Source: Cyclobacteriaceae bacterium | Lineage (GTDB): Bacteria > Bacteroidota > Bacteroidia > Cytophagales > Cyclobacteriaceae | Direction: 5' to 3' | Assembly (NCBI GenBank): GCA_019638255.1 | Contig: JAHBUD010000002.1 | Coordinates: 414,092-478,091, forward strand | Length of the DNA: 64,000 nucleotides | Part shown: positions 44,496-53,996 of the stretch, piece after piece | How the letters are laid out: each line of letters opens with the position of its first letter | Position numbering within the stretch: the first letter of the stretch is position 1 | Notes under the pieces: model-generated | Database searches by the model: none | The model's input: the letters and a program-made list of their open reading frames with translations, nothing else | What the model was told of the DNA's origin: nothing | Program-made: the position numbers and the translations under genes

Positions 44496-44660
44496 CTACA
44501 CATCTGGTTTACTCTTCTTAGGGTCAAGGTTTTTGTCCTTTTCAGGAGATGTAGTTTTACTGCCAATGGCATTCAGAAGTTTTGTAAAGGCATCATTTTC
44601 CTCCTTTCGCTTCCTGATTAGTTTGTCTATCAATTGTTCATTTTTGTCCTCTTTCTCCAT
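44496..44660 (-). CDS. 54-residue charged helical protein
   Basis: An ATG at 44660 opens a 55-codon frame ending TAG at 44496. The protein (MEKEDKNEQLIDKLIRKRKE, then ENDAFTKLLNAIG, then a Lys/Pro/Asp tail) looks like a short amphipathic or coiled helix with no signal. It lies 75 bases upstream of the subtilase gene on the same strand, so it may be in the same transcript. The clean amphipathic pattern supports a real gene; there is no family assignment. Confidence 0.45.
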   Translation of the reverse strand: MEKEDKNEQLIDKLIRKRKEENDAFTKLLNAIGSKTTSPEKDKNLDPKKSKPDV

Positions 44661-44864
44661 ATGATCTTTGGGTCTTACAATGAATCGACAAATGAAGTTT
44701 GGTTCGCAGTTCTTACGAAAGAATCATCCTTTGAATAACTACTACCGGCTGAATTAAGGCCATAGAAATACCCTATATAGCGCAAAAAGCACCTTAACAA
44801 CACCTTAACAAGGTTGCTGAATTATGCAAAAACAGCGATTTCTGCTATTGCTCGAAAAAATGGA

Positions 44865-46484
44865 TCAAAGATTAGAAAGATGCGTTACCAGGTTGGAGTT
44901 GGTATTGGTGAGGTTGAGCTTTTTACGAAGGCGGGCACGGGCAACTTCAACACTTTTAATGCTTTGCTGAGTAATGGCGGCAATTTCCTTTGAACTCATA
45001 TTCAGGCGCAAAAAGGCACATAGTTTTTCCTCTGCCGGAGAAAGATCCGGGTATAGATTCCGGAGTTTTATGTAAAAATCGTTGTGTACCTGGTTAAACC
45101 TGAGCTCAAATTCCTTCCAGCTGTCGTTGTCTGCTTCGCGTTGCAAATCAAGTATGATATCGTGAAACACCTTATGGTTATCGGGATGAACATTTTTTTG
45201 AACGCTGAGTAAACGTTCGGCTACATTATTAATGAGTTCATTTTTCCGGATCAGGTACATCACATTGGTTGTCAGTTCCTTGTTTTTAATTTCAACATCC
45301 TGCACCAGGTTTTTTTGCTTCAATTCTGTTTGGCGTGCTCTTGACCGGATAAGCACCACAACCAGAACAGCGATAAGCAAGCATACACACAGGACAATAA
45401 TCGTGGCGATATAGCGATCGCGGGCCTGCTTTTGTTCTTGCTTTTGCAATTGTTCGGCTTTCTCAAAATCGTATTGCAATTGCAACCGTGTTATTTCGCT
45501 TGAAGTTGACTTGCTTTGAATACTGTCATTGATGCGCTTAAAATTTTTGAATGCCGCCAGCGACTCTTTGAACTTACCCAGCCCATTCTCAGCATCCGAT
45601 AAACCGGAGTACGCACTGAGCTGAACTTCTAATGAACCAATTTCGCTGCCTAAGTTTATTGCCCTGTTGGAATAACGCTTCCCTTCTTCAAAATTACCTT
45701 GCTGATTATAATAGCCACTTAGAAAAACCAGCGACTTGGCAATCTCAGCCTTATCACCTGTCTCCTCACGTATGTTCAAACCTTTCAATAAATATTCAAG
45801 TGCCAGTTCAGGCTGTTCCAGGTCGATAAAATAAAGCTTTCCGATATTGTTTAGTGCAACACCCTGCACTGCTTTATTGCCGCCTTCCATCGCAAGCGCA
45901 AGCGACTTTTCATAGTACTGAAGTGCTGATTTAAAATCGCCCTTTGTTTGATAGATATTGGCAATGTTGTTATACAGCGATGGAAGCGGAAAGGGATTTG
46001 GCCTATTCGGATTTGATCTATTGTACAAATCCTGAACTTTAAAGTAATATTCCAATGCGCGATCAAAATCCTTTAAGCGATCATGCACCACACCAAGATT
46101 ATTGTTGATGGCCATGATGCCACTGGTATCTTTTGCATCTTCATAGAACCTTAGCGATTTCAGGTAACTGGCCGTGGCCTTTTTATAGTCGCCCATGTTG
46201 AATTGCGTAAGCCCAAGCACACGGTTCGCTTTTCCCTCCCATTCTTTAAGGCCCTTTTTTTCAGCCAAATCACAAGCATTCCGTGCATACTCTGCCGACA
46301 AAGCATAATTGTAGGTTTGATAAAACCGAGCTATTTCAATAAGGGTTTGAATTTTAGTGGTGTCTGCTTTTGCATACTGAAGCTGCAGTTGCAGGCTATC
46401 GAGCTTAAGTTGATCCTGTGCAACAGTACAAAATCCGGGGAAACAAAGGGCTATGACCAACCAGTACGTTAAAAACTTTCGCAT
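44865..46484 (-). CDS. TPR membrane protein with C-terminal LuxR-type HTH
   Basis: A 539-residue protein. The ATG at 46484 gives a signal peptide (RKFLTYWLVIALCFPGFCTVA); an earlier start adds 15 polar residues. About seven TPR repeats occupy residues 30-330 (for example ALQYYEKSLALAMEGGNKAVQGVALNNIG in part). A membrane helix follows (YIATIIVLCVCLLIAVLVVVLI), then a coiled region and a C-terminal GerE/LuxR HTH with LSPAEEKLCAFLRLNMSSKEIAAITQQS. This one-piece sensor-regulator type is common in Bacteroidota. The DNA-binding domain would act from the membrane. It is divergent from the TPR kinase. Confidence 0.88.
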   Translation of the reverse strand: MRKFLTYWLVIALCFPGFCTVAQDQLKLDSLQLQLQYAKADTTKIQTLIEIARFYQTYNYALSAEYARNACDLAEKKGLKEWEGKANRVLGLTQFNMGDYKKATASYLKSLRFYEDAKDTSGIMAINNNLGVVHDRLKDFDRALEYYFKVQDLYNRSNPNRPNPFPLPSLYNNIANIYQTKGDFKSALQYYEKSLALAMEGGNKAVQGVALNNIGKLYFIDLEQPELALEYLLKGLNIREETGDKAEIAKSLVFLSGYYNQQGNFEEGKRYSNRAINLGSEIGSLEVQLSAYSGLSDAENGLGKFKESLAAFKNFKRINDSIQSKSTSSEITRLQLQYDFEKAEQLQKQEQKQARDRYIATIIVLCVCLLIAVLVVVLIRSRARQTELKQKNLVQDVEIKNKELTTNVMYLIRKNELINNVAERLLSVQKNVHPDNHKVFHDIILDLQREADNDSWKEFELRFNQVHNDFYIKLRNLYPDLSPAEEKLCAFLRLNMSSKEIAAITQQSIKSVEVARARLRKKLNLTNTNSNLVTHLSNL

Positions 46485-46552
46485 AGCGTAATTTCGTTGC
46501 AAGTATAGCGTATCGCCCGTTTCGCGCAAAATGACCTCATGAGCGATAAGGT

Positions 46553-46580
46553 TGTTTTAAATACTAAATAATTTAAAACA
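46553..46580. promoter_or_regulatory. Inverted repeat in the divergent regulator promoter region
   Basis: TGTTTTAAAT at 46553-46562 and ATTTAAAACA at 46571-46580 form a perfect 10-bp inverted repeat with an 8-base spacer. It lies between the divergent TPR-HTH gene (start 46484) and the TPR kinase gene (start 46638). A dimeric regulator site is a reasonable guess. Confidence 0.45.
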
Positions 46581-46637
46581 TCTCATTCAAATCCTAACGG
46601 TCTTGTTCAATTTGATTGCGTATCTTAGAAAATCCAT

Positions 46638-48659
46638 ATGATTCGCTTACTAACATTTTGCTTTTTGCTTTTATGCTCCACACTCTGTGGGCAGAACAGG
46701 ATTGATAGTATGCTCAGCATTGTGAATCGTAACCAGAATGACTCCATGCACGCCAAAACTCTGGTAAACCTTGGGGTAGCCTATGAAAGAAGTGATATCA
46801 AAAAAACCAAACACTATCTCAACGAATCGATCGCTTTATATGAAAGGGGTGTACAAGGGCCATGGATAAGAATAGCCTATGTTCGGATGGCGGGTGTTTA
46901 TGCTTCTATGGGCATTCGCGATAGTGCCATATATTTTTTTAGTGAAGCAAAGAATTATCTTGATAAGCACCCTAATAATAAAGCACTATCTGCTTACTTA
47001 GCAGGATGGGGAATTTTCAATAACAACATAGGAAACTATGCTGAAGCGCTACTTGCTTATGAAAAAAATGAAGCATTAGGTGAGACGGTTATTGGAAAAG
47101 AGAATATGGCCGGTAACTACCTGAATATGTCAAATGTGTATGCCCGGCTTAACCAGGCATCCAAACGAGAAGAGGCAATTTTTAAGGCGCTTGCCATCTT
47201 CGAAGAAATCAAAAATGAAATGGGTTTGTCGTTTTGTTATAACGCACTCGGTAGCATTTTCTATGAACAAAAAGATTACACAAAAGCCGAACACTATTAT
47301 CAGAAATCGCTGGATATCCGCATTAAGCGCAACGACCAGCGCGGAATAGCAGTTATGTATAACAACCTGGCCAACATTGCCATGGATACAGATCGTTTTG
47401 CGCACGCAATAGAACTGCAACAGGCCTCGCTAAAGATTAATGAGGAGCAAAATCTGCAGGAAGATATCGGAAAGAACTACATCAACCTGGGCAAGGTTTA
47501 TCAAAAAATGAACCGCCTGCCAGAAGCACTTAACTATTTTGACCGGGCTGAAAAAATTTTTGCAACACTAGGCATAAACCGTTTCGATGCATTTATTTCT
47601 GCCGAAAAGGGTCGCATCTATACCCAGCAAGCCCAGCGTGATGAATCCAGAAAATCACTAGCCTTACAAAAACTTCAGGAAAGTGTTGCGCAAGCAAAAG
47701 TCAGCGGGGAGCTATCCAGCGAACTCAATGCGGTTACATTCCTTAAAGAATTCTACCTCCAGGAGAAAAATTATGAGGAAGCCTACAAAACACTCATTCA
47801 ACAAAATGCGCTTACCGATTCGTTGGAAGGCAAGGAAGTAAAACTGCGCATCTCTCAACTCGAATCTCAATATGAAGTTGAACAGAAAGAAAATGAAATT
47901 GAGTTGCTTAAAGCAAAACAACAGTTACAGGAAACTGAACTCGCCCGGCAACACGCTAATCAAATCATCATTGCTATTGCCCTGATATCTGTAATCCTCA
48001 TCAGCCTGATACTGGTGAACCGCTACCGCGTACTTAACCGTACCATGCGGCAACTCGAAATTGAAAAAATGCGAAGCGACATCGCTCGCGACCTTCACGA
48101 TGATTTAGGCTCTACCCTGTCGAGCATCAACATCATTAGTCAAATGGGTATTACGCAAAACAACGGACAGGCCGAACCTCACTTTCAACGGATCAACGAA
48201 CAATCATCGCGCATGATGGAAAGCATGTCGGATATTGTGTGGTCTATCAATCCTGAAAACGATACCCTTGAAAAGCTCGTGGTAAAAATGAAAGAGTTTG
48301 CTGCAGAAATACTGGAGCCAAAAGGTTTCTCTTTAAAATTCAATAGTCCGGAAAATACGGCAACTGTACAGTTAACAGCAGAGCGAAGAAAAAACTTATT
48401 CCTGATTTTTAAAGAAGCTATCAACAATGCAGCCAAATACAGCGGTGGCGATACGGTTACTGTTAACCTTCATCTTGAAAATGAAGCGCTGATTCTTCAC
48501 GTGGCCGACAATGGTAAAGGTTTTGAAGAAGCTAAGGTTAAGCCGGGCAATGGGTTGCGCAATATGGAGTCGCGTGCGCAGCAAATGAACGGAACACTGA
48601 AACGAAAGAGTTTACCCAACCAGGGTACATCGGTAGAACTTTGGGCACCCATCACATGA
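46638..48659 (+). CDS. TPR-containing sensor histidine kinase, NarL-type
   Basis: A 673-residue kinase. The signal peptide ends near residue 18 (LLTFCFLLLCSTLCG). TPR repeats run to about 395, then a coiled segment and one membrane helix at 442-461. The HisKA_3 domain has the phospho-His487 in RDLHDDLGSTLSS, followed by an HATPase_c domain with the N box in EAINNAAKYSGG and G boxes DNGKGFE and GNGLRNM. The partner is the response regulator 53 bases downstream. Periplasmic TPRs as sensor suggest a protein or peptide signal. A -7-like TATCTTAG at 46621 lies just before the start. Confidence 0.93.
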   Translation: MIRLLTFCFLLLCSTLCGQNRIDSMLSIVNRNQNDSMHAKTLVNLGVAYERSDIKKTKHYLNESIALYERGVQGPWIRIAYVRMAGVYASMGIRDSAIYFFSEAKNYLDKHPNNKALSAYLAGWGIFNNNIGNYAEALLAYEKNEALGETVIGKENMAGNYLNMSNVYARLNQASKREEAIFKALAIFEEIKNEMGLSFCYNALGSIFYEQKDYTKAEHYYQKSLDIRIKRNDQRGIAVMYNNLANIAMDTDRFAHAIELQQASLKINEEQNLQEDIGKNYINLGKVYQKMNRLPEALNYFDRAEKIFATLGINRFDAFISAEKGRIYTQQAQRDESRKSLALQKLQESVAQAKVSGELSSELNAVTFLKEFYLQEKNYEEAYKTLIQQNALTDSLEGKEVKLRISQLESQYEVEQKENEIELLKAKQQLQETELARQHANQIIIAIALISVILISLILVNRYRVLNRTMRQLEIEKMRSDIARDLHDDLGSTLSSINIISQMGITQNNGQAEPHFQRINEQSSRMMESMSDIVWSINPENDTLEKLVVKMKEFAAEILEPKGFSLKFNSPENTATVQLTAERRKNLFLIFKEAINNAAKYSGGDTVTVNLHLENEALILHVADNGKGFEEAKVKPGNGLRNMESRAQQMNGTLKRKSLPNQGTSVELWAPIT

Positions 48660-48712
48660 TTAGGGTATTGGCACTTGTTAAAAGATAGCAGTCCTTTATT
48701 AAAAATTTACCA

Positions 48713-49339
48713 ATGGCGCTTAGGGTTGTCATATTTGAGGATAATAGTCTGTTGAGGGAAAGTCTATGCGCACTATTAGCCACCGCTAAACAGTACGAAC
48801 TGGTCGGAGCATACAACAATGTTTTGGCCGTAAGCGAACAAATAAAAACACTGCAACCCGAAATTATTCTGATGGATATAGACATGCCCGGCATGACTGG
48901 CATTGAGGCGGTGAAGCAAATCAGAAAATTCAATCAAACCGTGCACATTATTATGCTCACCGTATTTGATGATAACCTGCATGTGTTTGATGCCCTGAAA
49001 TCAGGCGCTACGGGTTATCTGCTAAAAAAACATATCTCTTCTAAACTTTTTGCAGCCATAGAAGAGGCCCTTGCCGGTGGCGCGCCTATGTCACCCAACA
49101 TTGCGCGCATGGTAATCGAATCGATGCGCACTCCGGATGCCACAAATTATCAGCTTACACCACGGGAGCAGGAAGTATTGAAATCTTTGAGTCAGGGCAA
49201 CAGTTATAAAATGATTGCCACGCAATTCGAAATAAGTATTGATACGGTGCGCACGCATATCAAGAAAATTTACGAGAAATTACAAGTGCATTCACAAACG
49301 GAGGCGGTAAGCAAGGCCATTAATGAAAAATTGGTTTAG
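48713..49339 (+). CDS. NarL/FixJ-type response regulator
   Basis: A 208-residue two-domain regulator. The receiver domain has the acidic pair in VVIFEDNSLLRES, phospho-acceptor Asp55 in IILMDIDMPG, Thr in IIMLTVFDD, and Lys in GYLLKKHI. The LuxR-type HTH covers about 143-206 (LTPREQEVLKSLSQGNSYKMIA, DTVRTHIKKIYEKLQ). It is the cognate partner of the kinase encoded immediately upstream. The following gene, a membrane protein, starts 12 bases after its stop and may be cotranscribed. Confidence 0.95.
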   Translation: MALRVVIFEDNSLLRESLCALLATAKQYELVGAYNNVLAVSEQIKTLQPEIILMDIDMPGMTGIEAVKQIRKFNQTVHIIMLTVFDDNLHVFDALKSGATGYLLKKHISSKLFAAIEEALAGGAPMSPNIARMVIESMRTPDATNYQLTPREQEVLKSLSQGNSYKMIATQFEISIDTVRTHIKKIYEKLQVHSQTEAVSKAINEKLV

Positions 49340-49350
49340 CCCGTATTCGC

Positions 49351-50106
49351 ATGACTAAAAAATCAAAAGATCTGTTTTTTCCACTCATATCGTTGCTGTT
49401 ACTGGCTATTGTGCTGAAAGGATTCGGCCCAAGTTTCTTTTTCAGAAACAGCAAGTCAACAGAAGGCGGATTTGGCCCAGAAGGTTTACCCATTTACATC
49501 CTCATTCATGGAATTGTAATGAGCACCTGGATGCTCTTGCTGGTTGTGCAAACTGGATTGGTACAAACAAAAAACATTAAAGTGCACATGACGTTGGGTT
49601 GGGTTGGACTGGCTGTGGCCCTGCTTGTAATTCCTACGGGCATTATGGTAATGAATGGATTCGGGCCGCGCCTGCTGGCATTGGGTGTGCCGCCTCCAGT
49701 ATTACGCGAAGGACTTTCCCTACTTTTCTGGATTGACGTATTCTCACTTATTCTCTTTCCCAGCCTGTTTGGTGCAGCCATTTACTACCGAAAAAATTCA
49801 GTGTGGCACAAGCGCTTCATGTTATTTGCTGGTTTCACTGTAATGTTACCCGCACTGGGCCGATTGACCGCACAAATTGCACAGACCGATAGCTTTGGCG
49901 GAATCAACTGGCCGCTTACATGGGGTATATTTTTTTGCATTATGTTGAGCGTGCCACTCTATGATTTTTTATCTACCAGAAGCATTCAAAGAGTAACCAT
50001 CATCAGCTTTATTTCTGTATCGGTCGGTATGTTGCTTTCGGTGCAAATTGCTGCAACTGAGATTGGAAAAGATTTGGCTTCTTTTCATTTCCTTGGAAAC
50101 ATGTAA
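49351..50106 (+). CDS. Polytopic membrane protein with three conserved His (paralogue 1)
   Basis: A 251-residue protein with about seven membrane helices and no known catalytic motif. It shares blocks with the proteins at 55447 and 58660: an N-terminal GFGPSFFF, a helix with LIHGIVMSTWMLLLVVQ, a loop KVHMTLGW, and WHKRFMLFAG. The three histidines in those blocks recur in all copies and could bind heme or metal, as in cytochrome b561-like or DUF2306 proteins. That is inference. It follows the response regulator by 12 bases and may be its operon partner or target. Confidence 0.7.
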   Translation: MTKKSKDLFFPLISLLLLAIVLKGFGPSFFFRNSKSTEGGFGPEGLPIYILIHGIVMSTWMLLLVVQTGLVQTKNIKVHMTLGWVGLAVALLVIPTGIMVMNGFGPRLLALGVPPPVLREGLSLLFWIDVFSLILFPSLFGAAIYYRKNSVWHKRFMLFAGFTVMLPALGRLTAQIAQTDSFGGINWPLTWGIFFCIMLSVPLYDFLSTRSIQRVTIISFISVSVGMLLSVQIAATEIGKDLASFHFLGNM

Positions 50107-50231
50107 CATGAGTTCTTTCAATTTCAGTTACTGACATTGCAATTATTGAATACCCGAATCCCGAATGGAGTTTTGTTGGAAAAGGGTAAGATTTTATTGA
50201 TTGAAAAAATGAATCACAAAACACAAACACC

Positions 50232-51239
50232 ATGAAACAACTTATAAGTTTTCTCTTTCTGACAGTAATTTCACATGGTGCATTTGCACAGTCATCCCTA
50301 CCCATCATCGACATGCACTTTCATGCGGCCAATTTTGATGATAACGGCCCACCACCCAATGGCATTTTCAGAGTAAATACCGGGTATCCTGTTTACGAAG
50401 CAGATAAACCCTGGATTGCCACTTTCATGAATTGGATGGCGAATCCGCAAGGAGAAAATCCGATTATGGCACCGACTTCCAACCAAGAACTGCTCGATAA
50501 AAACATGGAGATTCTCAAGCGCAGAAATATCTATGCAGTGAGCAGCGGCCCCAGAGAAGAAGAGTTTAAAGCAGCTGGTAAAGAACGCATTTATAATGCC
50601 TGGCAATTGAGTAGAGATATCGATAAATGGCCCAGCCCTGAAGAAGTAAGAAAAGTACTCGAAACAGGCAAGTACAAAGTGTTTGGTGAAGTTGTACTGC
50701 AATATGCCGGCATCTCACCCAACGACCTGCGTTTCGCTCCTTACCTGGTTATATTGGAAGAGCTCGATATTCCTTTAGGCATACATATCGGCACAGGCCC
50801 TCCGGGTGTGTCATATTTTCCCGGAAACTTTAAGCACCTGGCACGCATGCACAGTGCTTTCGAAATTGAAGAAGTAGCGCTGCGGCACCCCAAATTGCGC
50901 ATCAACTTGATGCATGCCGGTTGGCCCTTGGCAGATGATTTGATTGCCGTGCTCTACAATCACCCGCAGGTGTACTGCGATGTGGGCATTATTTGTTACT
51001 CACTGCCCAGGGCTGCCTTTCATGATTACCTAAGACGTATTGTGCAGGCGGGTTTTCACAAACGTATCATGTTTGGCTCTGATCAAATGAACTGGCCCGA
51101 TGCCATAGATGCAGGCATCGAGGCAATTGAAACAGCAGACTTTCTCACCGCAGAACAGAAGCGTGACATTCTATACAACAACGCTGCTCGATTTCTTCGA
51201 TTGAGTCAGGCGGAAATTGATAGGCATCATGGTAGGTAA
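50232..51239 (+). CDS. Exported amidohydrolase-family protein
   Basis: A 335-residue protein with signal peptide LISFLFLTVISHGAFA. It has amidohydrolase (TIM-barrel, amidohydrolase_2-type) features: the metal-binding HxH in IIDMHFHAANFDD, a conserved His in LGIHIGTGPPG, LRINLMHAGWP with a third His, and the Asp in IMFGSDQMNW. These fit a metal-dependent C-N or decarboxylating hydrolase in the periplasm. It starts a run of four genes with 12-18 base gaps, ending in a truncated hydrolase at 54344. The substrate is unknown. Confidence 0.82.
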   Translation: MKQLISFLFLTVISHGAFAQSSLPIIDMHFHAANFDDNGPPPNGIFRVNTGYPVYEADKPWIATFMNWMANPQGENPIMAPTSNQELLDKNMEILKRRNIYAVSSGPREEEFKAAGKERIYNAWQLSRDIDKWPSPEEVRKVLETGKYKVFGEVVLQYAGISPNDLRFAPYLVILEELDIPLGIHIGTGPPGVSYFPGNFKHLARMHSAFEIEEVALRHPKLRINLMHAGWPLADDLIAVLYNHPQVYCDVGIICYSLPRAAFHDYLRRIVQAGFHKRIMFGSDQMNWPDAIDAGIEAIETADFLTAEQKRDILYNNAARFLRLSQAEIDRHHGR

Positions 51240-51251
51240 ATCATCAATATA

Positions 51252-52583
51252 ATGAAAGATAGAAATCATATAAGTGTCCTAATTTGCTTGCTGATTATCG
51301 GCATGGCCATTTTTTCATGTAAATCCGAGGATAAATCCGACCCGGCCGCCTTCTTTATGCCCGGAGAATTTGAACCCCATGAAGCGGTATGGTTCGGCAC
51401 TTGGTATATGAGTGAGTGGGCAAGTGACTACAAACGTGTGATGAGTGAAGTGATGAAAGCCATTGATGGCCATGTACAGATCAAAATGGCGTCACCATCA
51501 GATAGTGTGTTACAGATTGCGAAAAGGCAGCTCGATAGCCTTGGGGTAGATACTGCTAAAATTGAATTCCACATCATGCCGGGTGAAGCACATTGGATCA
51601 GAGATCATGGAGCATCATTTGTGGTGAACAGGCAGGGGGAATTAGGCGCTGTGGATTTTGAATGGAATGGTTATGGAAGCCTGGATTGGCGGATACTCAG
51701 GGATTCCACTATCCTGGATAGCGTAGCGGTTTTTCGACAAAAAACCAGAACAAGTGACAGGGCTAAAGTAGATAGCCTGATGGCTGGTGCCACTCATGCC
51801 AAATGGATCAAAGGAAACCTCACCATTGAGGGCGGTGCTATAGAGGTCAATGGAAAAGGGGTGTTGATCCAATGTGAGGCAGTCACCCTGCAGCGCAATC
51901 CGGGTTGGACAAAGGAAGCCCTTGAAGAGGAATACAAAAGGACTCTGGGAATTAAAAAAGTGATTTGGCTGCCGGAGGGCCTCGCGGAGGATGGACATAT
52001 CGCGCATTTTAATCTGGGTAAATACATAGGCATAGGCACAGGAGGGCATACCGATGAGTTTGTACGTTTTGCAGATGCCCGTACCATTCTTTTGGCTTGG
52101 GTAAATGAAAGCGAGTTGGATGAGCACCCTTACAATAAGCTTAATTATGAACGCATGTCGAAGAGCTATGAAATCTTGAAAAAAGCAACCGATCAGGATG
52201 GCAAGCCTTTCAAGATCATTAAAATCCCTATGCCTTACTATCAGGAAAAACCTGTGGTAGTTTCAGATTCGTTGTCTAATGATGATCATATCAGGGTGAA
52301 AGATTTCAGTTACGCAGATCGCCATTTGATTAAAGTCGGAGATACCTTGACGCATGTGGCTGCATCCAGCTATATGAATTTTCTGGTAACCAATGGAGTG
52401 GTAGTAACGGCTTCGTATGCCAAAGACGAAGCCTCCATCAAGCGGGAAAAAGAAGTGGAGGTATTGTTTAAAAAAGCTTTCCCGGGAAGGAAGATTGTAT
52501 TTGTTGATGCCATGCGACTCAATTGGGGTGGTGGTGGTATTCATTGCAGTACACAACAGGAACCTTTGAAAAGATCAAAATAG
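51252..52583 (+). CDS. Agmatine deiminase-like lipoprotein
   Basis: A 443-residue protein of the porphyromonas-type peptidylarginine/agmatine deiminase family. A lipobox (IGMAIFSC, Cys23) suggests anchoring to a membrane. Family motifs are GEFEPHEAVWFGTW, EAHWIRDHGASFV, the second-domain GHTDEFVRFAD, and the catalytic cysteine in GGGGIHCSTQQ close to the C-terminus. Typical agmatine deiminases are cytosolic, about 350-370 residues, and lack a lipobox; this one is longer and exported, so a peptide or free guanidine compound outside the cytosol may be the substrate. It is 12 bases after the amidohydrolase gene. Confidence 0.85.
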   Translation: MKDRNHISVLICLLIIGMAIFSCKSEDKSDPAAFFMPGEFEPHEAVWFGTWYMSEWASDYKRVMSEVMKAIDGHVQIKMASPSDSVLQIAKRQLDSLGVDTAKIEFHIMPGEAHWIRDHGASFVVNRQGELGAVDFEWNGYGSLDWRILRDSTILDSVAVFRQKTRTSDRAKVDSLMAGATHAKWIKGNLTIEGGAIEVNGKGVLIQCEAVTLQRNPGWTKEALEEEYKRTLGIKKVIWLPEGLAEDGHIAHFNLGKYIGIGTGGHTDEFVRFADARTILLAWVNESELDEHPYNKLNYERMSKSYEILKKATDQDGKPFKIIKIPMPYYQEKPVVVSDSLSNDDHIRVKDFSYADRHLIKVGDTLTHVAASSYMNFLVTNGVVVTASYAKDEASIKREKEVEVLFKKAFPGRKIVFVDAMRLNWGGGGIHCSTQQEPLKRSK

Positions 52584-52601
52584 GAACTTACTGAGAAAAA
52601 C

Positions 52602-53978
52602 ATGAATCTTGCTACCGGAGATCATACACGCCAAAATCATTCAACCTGGAATCTTACAAAAAGACTTTCCTTCAGGTTTGCTTTTATCTATTTCTTCCTG
52701 TTCATCGCCTTGTTGGATTGGTATGGACTAAGCATTACGGCTATCCTTTTTGAAATCCTTTTTCTTGATAAACTTTTGGATACGCTGATTCCATGGATTG
52801 GCCTACACATCTTTAAAATAGATTACCCCATCACTTCTCCAACCTTCGGCAATCACAGCGACAGTACTTTTATTTATATCCAGTATTTTGTCACCATTGT
52901 AGCGGCTTTTATTGGGGCTCTTCTCTGGAGTTTGTTGGACAGAAAGCGGTTGAATTATAATATATTATACTATTGGTTGACCGTGTTAATTCGCTATTAT
53001 CTGGCGGCCAATCTATTTTCTTTTGCTTTAGAGAAATTCTTTAAAACCCAGTTTGGCGATCTTAATTTTTACCAGCTTGCGCAGCCGGTGGGTGATATGA
53101 CACCCATGAGTTTGGCCTGGGCTTTTTTTGGGCACTCATATCCTTACAATTTCTTTATGGGGGTGGCAGAAAGCGCAGGATTGCTGCTTTTATTTCGCAG
53201 GACTACCCCTTTTGGCGCCATGGTTACAGTAGGGGCCATGGCCAACGTAGTGGCAGTCAATATCAGCTATGACATTCACGCCAAGGTGTTTGCTTCTATG
53301 ATGCTGGTGATGGCTTTGTTTCTCTTGCTACCCTATATACAACGTATATTCAAATTCTTTTTTACCGGAAAGGCGGTAGCGCTCCCCATTCAACAAGCAC
53401 CCGTGTTTCAAAAACGTTGGAAGAACAGAACCCTCATGATTTTAAAAATACTAATCATCGCCTTTGAGCTTGTTCCACGCTTTTTATGGTATGCCGGAGC
53501 CCCTGAGAGAAGGTTAGCGAAAGAGTCGGCCCCTTTGAGAGGTGTTTATGAAGTCATGGATTTTGTGGTGAACCAAGATACCTTATCCGTAGATAACCCG
53601 ATGCGATGGGATGAGGTGATTCTTGAAGGTTGGTGGACTTCCGTACGTTACCCCAATGATAGCATTGCTTTTGCCGATTTATCGCTAGACAAAAAAGAAA
53701 TTTTGCTCTTTGGTGACAGAACAGAATTATCCATGAAACAGAAAATCATAATGCAAGAATTGAGTGATGAAGTTGCCATGGATTCTGTACTAATTGCCCG
53801 CAATCTTAAAATACCCTTCCAATTTGAAACCAAGGATTCAATACATATCACATTCAAAGGTCAAATAGCTCAGGATTCTATTTTTGTTTCGGCCAAAAGA
53901 AAACCTTTAGAGATAAAGAACTTCAGGTTGAGCCGAAGTAAGATTAATATCATCACAGAGGTGCCATACATCTATTAA
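52602..53978 (+). CDS. DoxX-like membrane protein
   Basis: A 458-residue protein with about eight membrane helices in its first 270 residues and a soluble C-terminal domain of about 180 residues. Segments such as YLAANLFSFALEKFFKTQF, GVAESAGLLLLFRRTTPFGAM and ANVVAVNISYDIHAKVFASMM resemble DoxX/DoxD-type proteins, which in some cases link quinones and small-molecule oxidation. The C-terminal domain has no recognised family. It is tightly placed after the deiminase-like gene (18 bases) and before the hydrolase fragment (18 bases). Confidence 0.65.
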   Translation: MNLATGDHTRQNHSTWNLTKRLSFRFAFIYFFLFIALLDWYGLSITAILFEILFLDKLLDTLIPWIGLHIFKIDYPITSPTFGNHSDSTFIYIQYFVTIVAAFIGALLWSLLDRKRLNYNILYYWLTVLIRYYLAANLFSFALEKFFKTQFGDLNFYQLAQPVGDMTPMSLAWAFFGHSYPYNFFMGVAESAGLLLLFRRTTPFGAMVTVGAMANVVAVNISYDIHAKVFASMMLVMALFLLLPYIQRIFKFFFTGKAVALPIQQAPVFQKRWKNRTLMILKILIIAFELVPRFLWYAGAPERRLAKESAPLRGVYEVMDFVVNQDTLSVDNPMRWDEVILEGWWTSVRYPNDSIAFADLSLDKKEILLFGDRTELSMKQKIIMQELSDEVAMDSVLIARNLKIPFQFETKDSIHITFKGQIAQDSIFVSAKRKPLEIKNFRLSRSKINIITEVPYIY

Positions 53979-53996
53979 ACCATAAAAATTACGGAA

